A stretch of DNA of 64,000 nucleotides from Candidatus Pelagisphaera phototrophica. GTDB lineage: Bacteria > Verrucomicrobiota > Verrucomicrobiia > Opitutales > Opitutaceae. The notes beneath the pieces are model-generated. The model worked only from the letters and a program-made list of their open reading frames with translations, had not been told where the DNA came from and made no database searches. A program made the translations under genes and the position numbers. Positions within the stretch are counted from its first letter, which is position 1. Every line of letters begins with the position of its first letter. The stretch covers positions 2,542,001-2,606,000 of the forward strand of contig NZ_CP076039.1 in NCBI RefSeq assembly GCF_014529625.1. The letters run 5' to 3'. Below are positions 36,410-46,310 of this stretch, one piece after another.

Positions 36410-36814
36410 CTACATTCTTCGGTAGACGTAGCTGAACAGCTGAGCTGACTTGCTTTGATTTCCCATGATCCCTATGCGGATACTTATTTTTGTGAAGATG
36501 CCAAAAGTCCTCAGTTTTATCACGACCTTTGTATCGCCCTGACCACGAAAAATGAGCGTGTTGCGACCAGCATCCCGCATTTTCTCATCCACGAGAACGT
36601 AATCTAGGCCTGGCAGGAAATTCTTGAAGCCGGCCTCAAGTGGACGAATCTCCTCGTTCAAGCGAATTTCCCAAATCCCAGTAAACGCTTTGTACTTTGC
36701 TTGCTGGACTCGCTTGAGAGTATCCTCCTCGCTGTTGGTCGCGACCGAGCTTGTCGCCGACAGGAACACAAGACCCATGCCTGCAAACACTCGCTTGAAA
36801 ATACTCGATTTCAT
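36410..36814 (-). CDS. Small exported protein, DUF3568-like
   Basis: Protein of 134 residues with a signal peptide (MKSSIFKRVFAGMGLVFLSA). The mature part is a beta-rich domain ending IRIGIMGNQSKSAQLFSYV, which resembles DUF3568 proteins of unknown role. ATG 36814 has an AGGA site about 8 nt upstream. An ATG two codons earlier is too close to that site, and longer starts would hide the signal peptide. Confidence 0.65.
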   Translation of the reverse strand: MKSSIFKRVFAGMGLVFLSATSSVATNSEEDTLKRVQQAKYKAFTGIWEIRLNEEIRPLEAGFKNFLPGLDYVLVDEKMRDAGRNTLIFRGQGDTKVVIKLRTFGIFTKISIRIGIMGNQSKSAQLFSYVYRRM

Positions 36815-36897
36815 CAACATGATCCTAACCCTATGCCAGAGGATTTTTTTGTCAACCAGCGAGCCTGGCAAAACCCTTTCCCGAAGCTCTAGGCTTT

Positions 36898-37335
36898 CTA
36901 GCCGAGAGCCTCTTTCACGGCGGCAGAAGCAAGTCGCATATCCAAAGCGGAGCCATGTTTCTTTTTTAACGCAGCCATGACCAAACCCATCTCCTTCATC
37001 GACGTCGCACCCGTTAAGGCAATTGCTTGGGAAACCAGTTTCGGATAAACCTCCTCCGCTAGCTTGGAAGGCAACAACGCAGACAGCAAATCAGCGCATT
37101 CCTGTAGCTCTTTCGCCTGCTCATACCTTCCCGCCTTGGCAAACGCTTCCGCCGATTCCTTGAACTTGCCCGCCTCCTTTTCGACTACCGCGACCATCTT
37201 CGCTTCATCGAAATCCTGATTTGCACGGACTTCTCCCTCTTGAATTGCCGCCAACGCTGCCCCGTACGCCTGGGTGCTGTTTGCATCGCGAGCCAATCGC
37301 GCCTTCTGGTGAAGTTCTTTGAGCCTAAATTTCAT
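36898..37335 (-). CDS. GatB/YqeY-domain protein
   Basis: Cytoplasmic all-helical protein of 145 residues, the normal YqeY size. It has the C-terminal block GATSMKEMGLVMAALKKKHG and final helix SAAVKEALG shared with the tail domain of GatB, which binds tRNA. The function of free-standing YqeY is unknown, and a tRNA-related role is assumed from the fold. ATG 37335 (MKFRLKELHQKARLARD) is the natural start. Confidence 0.85.
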   Translation of the reverse strand: MKFRLKELHQKARLARDANSTQAYGAALAAIQEGEVRANQDFDEAKMVAVVEKEAGKFKESAEAFAKAGRYEQAKELQECADLLSALLPSKLAEEVYPKLVSQAIALTGATSMKEMGLVMAALKKKHGSALDMRLASAAVKEALG

Positions 37336-37442
37336 AAAACTCGATAGAGGACATACCCGAGTCGCTTTGGCAATAAGCAAAAAATGGCCCCCTCAAACCC
37401 AAGGACTGATTTCCGGGGCAGTTTCCAATCACCAGTTCCGGA

Positions 37443-38384
37443 TCATTGCTCTCGAATCGATACCGCTTCTACCGCTGGAAAATCATAGGGAACAGCCTGC
37501 GTCACTTTTCCCGTTGCTGCCCACTCGGTCCCTCTCAGCAAGGTTGTAATAAATCCAACGCAATTGAGGGAGGGAACCCGCTCATCGTCCTTCGTATTAC
37601 AGTGCCCTAAGGTGGTATGGAAGATGCGACCTTCACCATAACGAATGTCCATAAGCATCGGTTCGTGGTTGTCCGTTCCCTTGTCCACCTTTCCCTTGTC
37701 GGCTTTCGCGGTAGCCAAAATCGTCACGTTCTTTGCCGGACCCCGTAGACGACTATAGATCTCGTCGTTAGGATGCAACCATCGCACGGGAAGCCCCTTC
37801 ATAATTGGATGCTCAGGGGCCCGTGTCACAATTTCGAAGTCATGTTTCGGCGGATGCATCGCCGACCCTGGAGTATTGAGCAACTGCGCCTTTCCATCAA
37901 ACCAATGGATCTTGCGACCGAAATCGTCGCCTCGACCTCCCCAACCTCCGACGCCAATCATTTCGTTAAAAGCGGGCCAATCGGCAAAGGAGTTATCCGT
38001 CGCATGAACCGAGACCAAACCCCCTCCACCTCCGACAAAGGCCTCTAATCCCTTTCGAGCTGACTCGGGCCAACTATCACCCTCGTAGTCCAAGACGACC
38101 ACATCATAGGACGCGAACTCGGGGTTAAAACCAGAAAAGTCTTCACCTTGAGCCGGTGAGACGACTTTGGTCACCTCGAACAAGTCCAACGCAGAAAGGC
38201 GCTTTTCTAACAGCAAGCTGCTCAGCTCCCAATTGTGGTACTTGCTACTCTGTCCCGTCAGCAGCATCACCTTGATTTTTGAAGCAGGCGACTCCTTCGA
38301 ACAAGAACATAGGACTATCCCAGCGAGCAAAGCTAGGAAGAGCCGTTTAAAAAAATTAGAAATACGAAAATTGATTGGGTACAT
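37443..38384 (-). CDS. ThuA-like domain lipoprotein
   Basis: Protein of 313 residues with a signal peptide ending in a lipobox (AGIVLCSC), so it is probably membrane-tethered. It has a ThuA/glutamine-amidotransferase-like fold: KVMLLTGQSSKYHNW at the start, VSVHATDNSFADW in the middle and GRIFHTTLGHCNT near the end. ThuA-like proteins are linked to trehalose/disaccharide metabolism and are very numerous in Verrucomicrobia and Planctomycetes. ATG 38384 is chosen over an in-frame TTG three codons upstream. A second ThuA protein is at 54714. Confidence 0.83.
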   Translation of the reverse strand: MYPINFRISNFFKRLFLALLAGIVLCSCSKESPASKIKVMLLTGQSSKYHNWELSSLLLEKRLSALDLFEVTKVVSPAQGEDFSGFNPEFASYDVVVLDYEGDSWPESARKGLEAFVGGGGGLVSVHATDNSFADWPAFNEMIGVGGWGGRGDDFGRKIHWFDGKAQLLNTPGSAMHPPKHDFEIVTRAPEHPIMKGLPVRWLHPNDEIYSRLRGPAKNVTILATAKADKGKVDKGTDNHEPMLMDIRYGEGRIFHTTLGHCNTKDDERVPSLNCVGFITTLLRGTEWAATGKVTQAVPYDFPAVEAVSIREQ

Positions 38385-38448
38385 AAACTTCAAAAACGAT
38401 CGAGAGTCTCCAGTAGCTTACTCAAAAAGCAATCCGAGAATACTTGCG

Positions 38449-39231
38449 ATGGCAGACTCGATTGCTCGGAGACATAATTCCATAACCAAACGAAAAGAGA
38501 ACGACTCATTTCTCCCCCACCTAATGAATCGAAAAGAATCGGCGTGGAGTTCGGGGAGTTTCATAAGCCAACTCCCTGACACAGCCCGTTTTGCATCGAC
38601 AAAGCCTGGGAACTCAGGGACAGATTCGTGCCACATACCGACTACATTGGCAACGCCTAATCCTAACCGATTGTCGCCAACTCCTTGGATTACATAGTCG
38701 CTTCTCACGTCGTCGAACACTGAGCGACCCCCGTGAAAGCCTTTGTTGAATTCTACAGAGTCATCAAACCCGGGGGCATGATCTACATCGTAGTGCCAGA
38801 TAAGATCAAAACATTAGATCGCAACCGACCGACGACATCCGTGGACCACATGCTCGAAGAATTTTCGAACGATGTCGAAGACAGTAACCCCAACCATATC
38901 CACGGTTTCACCCTCGGCATCGATTAGTAAACGATATACCCAGAATTACCCCAATCAGACTATGATCGTGAAAACTGGACCACCATGAATGCTATACTAA
39001 GGTAAACAGCGAGGGAGAGGGAACAACAACCACCTCCATGTATTCGATAAATTTAATACAATAGATCCCGCCAACAACCTATCGTCAAACGGGACTTTGG
39101 GTATCAATTGGGAAGTGCTGGACTATCGAGACGACTTTCCCTCCGAAGATCCCCAAAGTTTTCTTCTCGTACTGAAAAAGAGCCCAAAGAAGAAAATACT
39201 CAACCAGACATCCATTGCCTTCCAGAAATAG
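38449..39231 (+). pseudogene. SAM-dependent methyltransferase, multiply frameshifted
   Basis: Fragments of one methyltransferase follow each other in different frames. First is NESKRIGVEFGEFHKPTP (about 38520-38577), the motif I region. Then LDYIVASHVVEH (38685-38720), an in-frame TGA, and KAFVEFYRVIKPGGMIYIVV with PDKIKTLDRNRPTT (to 38927). The C-terminal part HLHVFDKFNTIDPANN and WEVLDYRDDFPSEDPQSFLL ends at 39231. Motifs and order match Methyltransf_11-type enzymes of polysaccharide clusters. At least two frameshifts and one stop make it a pseudogene. Confidence 0.7.
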
Positions 39232-39327
39232 TTCCACCGAAACTTCCCCATGACCACTTCCCGGTTCGAATACCAGGGCCGTTACCCAGCGATAATTGGC
39301 GCGCATTCTAAAGGATGGAACACGCTC

Positions 39328-40071
39328 TTAAAAGGGCCGTTTCGATATCGCCCTCAAGTGAAACTTTTTTCCTCTCAACACGTATTCTACCGACGTCTCG
39401 GTACAGTGGAGACAAAGCCGCTTCAATCCTTTGGAGCGAGCGACTTGTTTGTTTTTGGCAAAATTTCCATAGGTTCGGTCTCCTACGATCGGCAGCCCTC
39501 GTTTTGAGGCCTGGATCCGCAATTGGTGAGTTCGTCCCGTTTGAGGACTGAGAGTAAGCAGACTCATAACAGGAATTCCCGGAATGGGCTGGGAACTCAA
39601 TAGTTTCGTTTCAGCGGTAACGCCACTTCCCACGGAAGCTCGAAGCCCGCCCTGGCTCTTAGACACGGACAAACGATCTTTCCATAGATTGGAGCCCTCT
39701 CTACGTGATGTCCCAAACACCAGCGCCTCGTAGACTTTGCGAATCCTCCTTTTTTCAAAAGCGTCTCGAATCAGATCCCTCAATTTCTTGTTCACCGTCA
39801 TTAGCAGCAAACCAGACGTCGCCGAATCGAGCCGATTGAGTAGGTAGAGGGGTTTATCTGCATCAGGACCCCTTCCCAATTGGAACGCCTGCACCTCCTC
39901 ATCGTAAGGCACGTTCAGAAGGCAACCGCTTGCCTCTCCCTTGCGGTTGGGATGTGACAAAATTCCCGCCGGCTTATCAACCGCTATCAGGCCATTCCCA
40001 TCGAGGGCCGCTATCTGGACCCCTTCCCCCCAGGGATAGGCATTTGCATCCACCAATTCTTTCAACCTCAC
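39328..40071 (-). CDS. RluA-family pseudouridine synthase
   Basis: Converts uridine to pseudouridine in rRNA or tRNA. It has 247 residues without an S4 domain. The catalytic Asp lies in NRLDSATSGLLL, with KPAGILSHPN before it and SPQTGRTHQLRIQ after it, all family hallmarks. The start is GTG at 40071 (MRLKELVDANAYPWG). The target nucleotide cannot be deduced. It is divergent from the PAS-phosphatase gene, and the intergenic region contains a strong hairpin. Confidence 0.9.
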   Translation of the reverse strand: MRLKELVDANAYPWGEGVQIAALDGNGLIAVDKPAGILSHPNRKGEASGCLLNVPYDEEVQAFQLGRGPDADKPLYLLNRLDSATSGLLLMTVNKKLRDLIRDAFEKRRIRKVYEALVFGTSRREGSNLWKDRLSVSKSQGGLRASVGSGVTAETKLLSSQPIPGIPVMSLLTLSPQTGRTHQLRIQASKRGLPIVGDRTYGNFAKNKQVARSKGLKRLCLHCTETSVEYVLRGKKFHLRAISKRPF

Positions 40072-40158
40072 GAACCCAAAAGAATTGGCCCCCTACTTTC
40101 AACCTTAACTCCAACTAATTTCATTTCGATCGATCTGCCTACCGACAAGGAGTAACAA

Positions 40159-40194
40159 ACTTGCGCACACAGCAACTTGCGTGTGCAAGTTTTT
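40159..40194 (+). terminator. Hairpin plus T tract in the leader of the PAS-phosphatase gene
   Basis: Arms ACTTGCGCAC (40159-40168) and GTGTGCAAGT (40181-40190) form a 10-bp stem with one G-U pair, followed by TTTTT. It has the form of an intrinsic terminator on the + strand. No + strand gene lies upstream, only the divergent RluA gene. It could therefore be an attenuator in the 5' leader of the gene starting at 40267. Confidence 0.5.
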
Positions 40195-40266
40195 CTGAGT
40201 ATCATTTAGGTTGATTTTTGCAAATGCTAGCTTGGCTAATGCCTTTCGATCAGTACTTTTTCACCA

Positions 40267-42024
40267 ATGGCATCTTCTCAAGAATTCCCTGAGTTGTTAC
40301 GGGAAATCGGTCTCGAAACCTTTAAAATCGACCTTAACGACGAAAACGCATCGCTCGAAAACCTCACTGTGAGCGATCTTCGCAAGGCCCTCAACGCCGC
40401 ATGCGATTCCGGGCAAGCCTTAAAAATGAAGGAGGGTATGGAATCGAGTCTTCTTTTTTGGCAACTGATGGAGTCATTACCGGACCATGTTTTCTTCAAG
40501 GACAGCAAAAGCCGATTTATTTGCATCAACCATTCCCTCGCCCATTTCTTCGGACTGGAACACCCCGACGACGCCATCGGGCGGAGCGACTTCGATTTCT
40601 TCCAAGCGGAGTATGCTAGAGCAAAGTTCGATACGGAACAGGAAATCATTAGCTCAGACGAGGGCTGGTGCTTTAGGGAAGAACGCGACCTGCAAAGCGA
40701 TGGAAGCGAGAAGTGGGTGCTAACTACCAAACTGCCGCTCCACGATCTTAACGGTGATGTTTGTGGGACCTTCGGGATCTCCAGCGATATCAGCCAACGC
40801 AAAAAGGCGGAACTGGAGCTTGACCAACAACGCCACCTCCTGGAAACCATCGTCGAGATTTTGCCCTGCCGCATCTTTGTTCGCGACAGCGGAGACCGCT
40901 TCGTTATGATCAATGAGGAGTACCGCAGGGCCTTCGACCTCGAGACCAAAGAAGAGGTTATCGGGAGGAAACTTACCGAGATCCGCGACAACGAGCAGGC
41001 CCATCGTATTGAGGCAATGGATGCTGAAATCATCAAGACGGGTATCGCCGTACTGGATGAGCTCGAGTTCAATAAGAGTCTTCTGGGCAAGGAACGTTGG
41101 GTTCTTAATTCGAAGGTTCCCCTTATGGGTCGTGATGGTAAGCCGGAAGGAATCGTGGGTATGACTCACGACATTACCGAGCAGAAAAACGCCGAGGAAA
41201 GCGCTCGAGCGGCAGGCAAGGCGCTGGCGGTAAAGAACAAGCAATTCGAGGCGGAGCTATTTGTCGCTCGCCAGTTGCAAGAGCAGCTCATGTCGATGGG
41301 TTTTAACGACCAATCCACCTATAATAGAATCGGCAAGGCTTGGGAACTGGAAGCATCCTACTTATATTCGCCAAGCCACCACTTGGCCGGAGATTTCTTT
41401 TACCTCATTCCTATTCCAGACAACAAATTAGGCATACTGATTTGCGATGTCATGGGTCACGGTATCAAAGCAGCTCTGGTAACGATGCTGATTCGCGGAC
41501 TGATGCTAGAGGCTCCTGTTCTCCTGACCGATCCGGGAAAAGTTCTCAAGCACTTGAACGATAAGCTCGTTGTACTTGCAGAGGACCCGGAATTCCCCCG
41601 TTTCGTAACGGCTCTTTATACCGTGATCGATTTGAACTCCGGCAATGTAATTCTCGCTAACGCGGGGCACCCTGCTCCCATTTGGCGAGTTGAAGACCAA
41701 TCCGGCACCCACTTTGAGCTTTGCCCGACCGAAAACATGGGGCCGGCTCTTGGCCTGATCCCTGAAGACACCTTCACGAACAATGACTTCACATTAACTC
41801 AGAAGACCGAACTTCTCTTTTTCACTGATGGTATCATCGAGCAAAAGACTAAAAATGGCGAGGAATGGGGTGTTGAAAATCTTGAGGAAACCGTTCTTGA
41901 CCACGAGAGCGACGAATTGCCCGTACAACTCAAAGCGATTTCTCAAGAACTAAAAGACTTGGCAGGCGCTGAAGAGCTTTCGGACGATGTTTGTGTCATC
42001 GCCGTCAGGCTTTTTCCGCGCTGA
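40267..42024 (+). CDS. PAS-PAS-PP2C (SpoIIE-type) serine phosphatase
   Basis: Cytoplasmic signalling protein of 585 residues. Residues about 65-180 and 185-305 are two PAS domains (VFFKDSKSRFICINHS and IFVRDSGDRFVMINEEY), and a short coiled stretch follows. Residues 345-585 form the SpoIIE/RsbU-like PP2C domain, with metal-binding Asp in LAGDFFYL, CDVMGHGIKAAL, FFTDGI and LSDDVCVIAV. Such enzymes usually dephosphorylate anti-anti-sigma (STAS) proteins. No partner switch genes are nearby. Confidence 0.9.
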   Translation: MASSQEFPELLREIGLETFKIDLNDENASLENLTVSDLRKALNAACDSGQALKMKEGMESSLLFWQLMESLPDHVFFKDSKSRFICINHSLAHFFGLEHPDDAIGRSDFDFFQAEYARAKFDTEQEIISSDEGWCFREERDLQSDGSEKWVLTTKLPLHDLNGDVCGTFGISSDISQRKKAELELDQQRHLLETIVEILPCRIFVRDSGDRFVMINEEYRRAFDLETKEEVIGRKLTEIRDNEQAHRIEAMDAEIIKTGIAVLDELEFNKSLLGKERWVLNSKVPLMGRDGKPEGIVGMTHDITEQKNAEESARAAGKALAVKNKQFEAELFVARQLQEQLMSMGFNDQSTYNRIGKAWELEASYLYSPSHHLAGDFFYLIPIPDNKLGILICDVMGHGIKAALVTMLIRGLMLEAPVLLTDPGKVLKHLNDKLVVLAEDPEFPRFVTALYTVIDLNSGNVILANAGHPAPIWRVEDQSGTHFELCPTENMGPALGLIPEDTFTNNDFTLTQKTELLFFTDGIIEQKTKNGEEWGVENLEETVLDHESDELPVQLKAISQELKDLAGAEELSDDVCVIAVRLFPR

Positions 42025-42093
42025 AAGGTTGCAACGGGGGTCGCACCTCTCAACCTCTGACGACTCAAACTTTCTGCTGTATTCAAATAAGTT

Positions 42094-42873
42094 ATGCTTA
42101 CTATAATTTCACCTGCCAAAACGCTCGACTTTGATTCCCCCTGCACGTGCAGCGACTTCACCCGTCCCAATTTCCTGTCACAATCCCGTGAGTTGGTCTC
42201 CATGCTGAAAGCAAAACCGGCCTCTGAAATTAAGAGTTTGATGTCTCTAAGCGACCCCCTCGCCACCTTGAATACGAAGCGATACAAGCAGTGGAAGGCT
42301 CCGTTAAAACTGAGCAAAACCGCCCGCCAAGCGGCCTACGCCTTCATGGGCGACGTCTACCAAGGCTTGAGTTTCGCGTCCTTAAGTTCTGGAGAGCAGG
42401 ACTACGCCCAGCAGCATCTACGCATCCTGTCAGGTCTTTACGGCATCCTACGACCCCTCGATTTGATCGCCCCTCATCGCCTCGAAATGGGCACTTCCCT
42501 CACGAATCGGAAGGGTCGCTCTCTCTATGCGTTCTGGGGTGATACGCAGACTCGATTCATTAATCGGGAGGCTAGCCAAACCCACTCCAAGGTACTTCTC
42601 AATTTAGCATCCGACGAGTACTTTAAGTCAATAAAGCCTAAGGATCTCAAACTGTCGGTAGTCACCCCACGGTTTCTGGATTCAAACGACGGAGCGTCCT
42701 ATAAAGTTATTAGTTTCTACGCAAAACGCGCCCGAGGTCTCATGACTCGTTGGGCCATTCAGAATCGCGTTCAGGATTCGGAATCCCTGCAGGATTTCAA
42801 CGAAGTTGGCTACCGCTTCGACAAGGCCCGTTCCGAGGAAAACCGACCCACTTTCATTCGGTCACACAACTAG
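42094..42873 (+). CDS. yaaA: Peroxide stress protein YaaA (DUF328)
   Basis: Protein of 259 residues matching YaaA along its length: SPAKTLDFDSP at the start, GDVYQGLSF, LRILSGLYGILRPLD and IAPHRLEMG in the middle, and FYAKRARGLMTRW and FNEVGYRFD at the end. In E. coli YaaA lowers free iron and limits Fenton damage during peroxide stress. It lies 70 nt after the PAS-phosphatase gene. It is a third peroxide-related gene here after katG and the peroxiredoxin. Confidence 0.95.
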   Translation: MLTIISPAKTLDFDSPCTCSDFTRPNFLSQSRELVSMLKAKPASEIKSLMSLSDPLATLNTKRYKQWKAPLKLSKTARQAAYAFMGDVYQGLSFASLSSGEQDYAQQHLRILSGLYGILRPLDLIAPHRLEMGTSLTNRKGRSLYAFWGDTQTRFINREASQTHSKVLLNLASDEYFKSIKPKDLKLSVVTPRFLDSNDGASYKVISFYAKRARGLMTRWAIQNRVQDSESLQDFNEVGYRFDKARSEENRPTFIRSHN

Positions 42874-42880
42874 CCAAAGC

Positions 42881-44491
42881 TCACCCTAAGGCGGGCGACA
42901 CCCACTGCTCCTTGCTCGCGATCGCCTCCGCGCACCGGATTCCGTCGAGGGCTGCCGATACTATACCGCCTGCAAAACCGGCTCCCTCACCACAAGGATA
43001 AAGACCTTCAACTTCTGGATGTTCCAGTAATTGAGGATCGCGAGGAATTCTAACCGGCGAGCTCGTACGCGTCTCGAAACCGATCAAGTTCGCATCCTGA
43101 GTTACATACCCATTCATCGACTTGCCAAACTGACGCAGGCCTTCTTGTATCAGGTCGCCCACCCCCTTGGGGAGCAAGGCATGAATGGGTGCTGGAGTGA
43201 GACCCGGAAAGTAGCTCGAATCGGGCAAGTCAGCGGAGTCCCGCTTTTTCAAAAAGTCACGCATTCTCTGGGACGGCGCCTTTTGCTTGCCCCCTCCGGC
43301 TCGTGAGGCCACCCGCTCCATTTCTTTTTGGAAAGCAACCCCTGCAAGCACGCCATGCTCCCTTCGTAAATCCTCAGTGTCCTCGGGCTCAATGCTGACC
43401 ACAAACCCGCTATTCGCAAAGGGTGAGTCCCGACGGGCGAGTGACATTCCATTGACCACAACCTCGTCGCTCTCTGTGGCTGACGGCACTACAAATCCGC
43501 CTGGGCACATGCAAAACGAATGCACACCACGATCGCGAATCTTGGTAGCTAAGCTGTAGCTGGCTGCGGGTAGCATCGGATGCCGACTAGCCGTTCTCTT
43601 CTATGAGTACTGGATGCTATCGATAAGTGGCTGCGGATGCTCAATGCGAACGCCTACCGCAAACGGCTTCTGTTCCATCCGTACCCTCTCCCGCTCAAGG
43701 AGATGGTAAATATCGCGGGCGCTGTGGCCGGTTGCCAACAAAACTGCATCCCCAAGAAATTCCTGACCCTCCTTTGTGGATACGCCGCGTATTTTTTCCC
43801 CATTTGAACTCCGGATAAATCCCGTCACACGCATCTCAAAATGGACTTCTGCACCACTCGCCAGAATTGTTTCACGCATTGCTCGAACGACGTTGGGCAG
43901 CAAATTGGACCCGATGTGGGGATGTGAATCTATCAGGATACGGGACGGCGCTCCATGTTCGACAAACGTTTCGTAGACTTTTCGAACCGGTCCTCGTTTC
44001 GTCGCTCGAGTATAGAGTTTACCGTCGGAATAGGTACCCGCACCCCCCTCCCCAAAACAGTAATTCGAATCCTCGATAACGCGGCCCTCCCTCAATATCG
44101 GGGCCAGGTCAAAGCGGCGGGCAATCGCATCTTTTCCGCGTTCCAGAATAATTGGCTTCCAGCCAAGCTCAATCGCCCTCAAGGCGGCGAACATTCCAGC
44201 CGGGCCCATCCCAACAATCACCAGCCGCTTGGCACCACTTGGAATTCTCGGGTAACTCGGGTTGCATTCAGGTTCTGGGGGAAGCTTCCCATTGACCGCT
44301 ACATCCAGGCGTAACTGCACTTTTATCTGAGCCCTCCGGGCATCGATCGAGTGTTTCTTCAATCTAATCTCGGTAATCAGTGACGGTTCAACACCAATCT
44401 TTTCTGCCGCCGCCTGGCGCCAAACAGATTCGTCATCCGACTGTTCCAGCAGAAGCGTTATGGTTACTGTATGGCAAGTAGGCTCTGTCAT
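42881..44491 (-). pseudogene. COG2509-type FAD-dependent dehydrogenase with in-frame amber stop
   Basis: Both halves of one flavoprotein are present in the same reading frame. The N-terminal part (44491-43604) has the FAD motif VGMGPAGMFAALRA, FGEGGAGTYSDGKL and PFAVGVRIEHPQ. A single TAG at 43601-43603 interrupts it (IQYS-stop-KRTASRHP). The text continues without frameshift through AASYSLATKIRDRG, SFCMCPGGFVV and GYVTQDANLIGFETRTSSPV to CGEGAGFAGGIVSAALDG. The total of about 536 codons is normal. It is either a fresh nonsense mutation or a sequencing error. The remaining frame looks well preserved. Confidence 0.85.
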
Positions 44492-44640
44492 GACTGGGAC
44501 GCAAACAGATGATCCACGCTATCCCTGCCGTCCAGCCCAAAGATCAAGGAATAGAGGAGTCTTCGTAAAGATGGGTTGATCAATCGATCGCACCAAACGG
44601 GATTTTGGCTTTGCAAGCTATTGAATGAAACGCTTTCCCT

Positions 44641-45642
44641 GTGCGAGTCGAGAATACCGCCTTTGTCTCTTCTTCTCTCGTGAACGATCTCCTCAACCAG
44701 TTTCTTGTCGTATTCCAAGCTGTGGCCCAAATCGGGCTCGTAGTCCTATTCGCGGGCTGGCTGGTTCGTCGCCAAATCTTACCCGCCTCCGGAGTTAAAC
44801 TGATTTCGGACACTGTTATTACCGTCTTTTTGCCCTGTCTCATATTCTCCCATATTGTCGGTGGATTCTATCCTGCGGAATTTAAGGGCTGGTGGATTCT
44901 TCCTCTTTCTTCCGCCGTCCTAATTTCAATCGGATGGGCGATCTCCTTCCCTCTTTTTTCTAGAACTGGCGAGGCGAGGCGCGAACTCATGCCCGCCGCC
45001 TTTCTCCAAAACGCGGCCTACTTCATTCTGCCGCTCGGAAAGATTATTCTACCGGAGCAGTTCGATGAATTTGCCCGCTATGTCTTCCTTTTCATACTAG
45101 CTCACAACCCCCTTTTATGGCTGATCGGAAAACACTATTTTCTGAAAAGAGGGAGCGGTGAGCCATTCCACTGGAAACAACTACTCAGTCCTCCCATCTA
45201 CGCGAACATCATTGCCCTCACATTAGTGGCCACCGGTGCTCGGCCCTACGTGCCCACCTTTGTGGTCGATACGGCGACTTTTCTCGGAGAAGGAGCAGTC
45301 CCGCTAGGAACCTTCGCCTTGGGAGCCACCCTGGGCACGATTCATATCAATTTTCGTCGCTACCTAAAGGTCGCAGGCCTGGTTGCTTTCCAGAAATTGT
45401 TCATCATGCCTCTTATCGTACTGGGAGCGATGGCCCTTGTCCCATGGCTTCGATCCAGCCCAGTACTAATCCTCCTTTTTATCCTTCAAGGAGCCTCGCC
45501 TTGTGCAACTTCCCTCATACTTCAGAGCAAAAGCTACAGCGAAGATTCCGAACGCATCGGTACCATCATTGTAATCTGCTACATTGTATGCACTTTTTCT
45601 ATACCTTTGTGGGTCGCGATCTCGAGTACTCTATACCCGTAG
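44641..45642 (+). CDS. Auxin efflux carrier (AEC) family permease
   Basis: Inner-membrane carrier of up to 333 residues with about ten helices in two halves. Typical features are GWLVRRQILPASGVKLIS after the first helix, the NPLLW and GEGAVPLGTFALGATLG stretches, and the final half with LQGASPCATSLILQSKSY. Bacterial relatives export or import malate, malonate and other organic acids. The start could be GTG 44641 or GTG 44680. The second puts the first helix at the usual place, and neither has a good ribosome-binding site. Confidence 0.85.
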   Translation: MRVENTAFVSSSLVNDLLNQFLVVFQAVAQIGLVVLFAGWLVRRQILPASGVKLISDTVITVFLPCLIFSHIVGGFYPAEFKGWWILPLSSAVLISIGWAISFPLFSRTGEARRELMPAAFLQNAAYFILPLGKIILPEQFDEFARYVFLFILAHNPLLWLIGKHYFLKRGSGEPFHWKQLLSPPIYANIIALTLVATGARPYVPTFVVDTATFLGEGAVPLGTFALGATLGTIHINFRRYLKVAGLVAFQKLFIMPLIVLGAMALVPWLRSSPVLILLFILQGASPCATSLILQSKSYSEDSERIGTIIVICYIVCTFSIPLWVAISSTLYP

Positions 45643-45814
45643 ACCATACTTCCAGATTTCAATTACCCCGTTTCGATCTAAAACGACCGATTCCAGCAAA
45701 GTGTTGGGAAATTAGCATGTCCCTACGCCATTTCCCTTAAAATAACTAAGTAAGTAATTAACTTCCACAGTCGGCCATCCCATTACCTCACACCTATTTC
45801 ACAGGAGAGGATTA

Positions 45815-46158
45815 GTGGAGTTTCTTTTCGCAGTATCGACCTTATTCACATTACCAATTATTCTGCACGGTCTTTACGAATCCGACCGGATCATGCGGAT
45901 CTTCAAACAGCGTCTCCCCTCAAAGTGGTGCGAATCCGGGTTTCCATGCGGCTACTTCAAAATTCCCAGCGAGTTAGGCAACAACTAGTGGGTCCGAGAC
46001 AAGTTTGTCGTGAAGCTTTCTTTTTGTGGATCAAGATCGATTGGATTGGGAAGGATGCCGAAGCCATGAAGCGAGGCAAACGCATCGCCTTCATGTCTCC
46101 TCTGGTCATCGTCTGTGCCGTTTCCTGGTGGTTAGAAATTCGACCTCTGTTCGCTTAA
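45815..46158 (+). pseudogene. Small membrane protein gene, interrupted
   Basis: A good ribosome-binding site (CAGGAGAGG) precedes GTG 45815. The frame reads one hydrophobic helix (LFAVSTLFTLPIILHGLY) and ends after 57 codons at a TAG (45986). Beyond it the same frame continues WVRDKFVVKLSF. A neighbouring frame then reads LWIKIDWIGKDAEAMKRGKR and a second hydrophobic helix (FMSPLVIVCAVSWWL) to a stop at 46158. It looks like one roughly 110-residue protein with two helices, broken by a stop and a frameshift. The family is not recognised. Confidence 0.5.
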
Positions 46159-46310
46159 ACAATTAAACCAGGTCCAGATTCAATCGATTGATTTGGGACT
46201 CAACGATACTCAAGACCGCTCAGCAATCAAATCGATTTACTTGAAGCTTGGCTGAGCCCACATATTCACGCAGCCTAACTGTTTATCAATCTCGGCCCCC
46301 AAGAAAAGCA

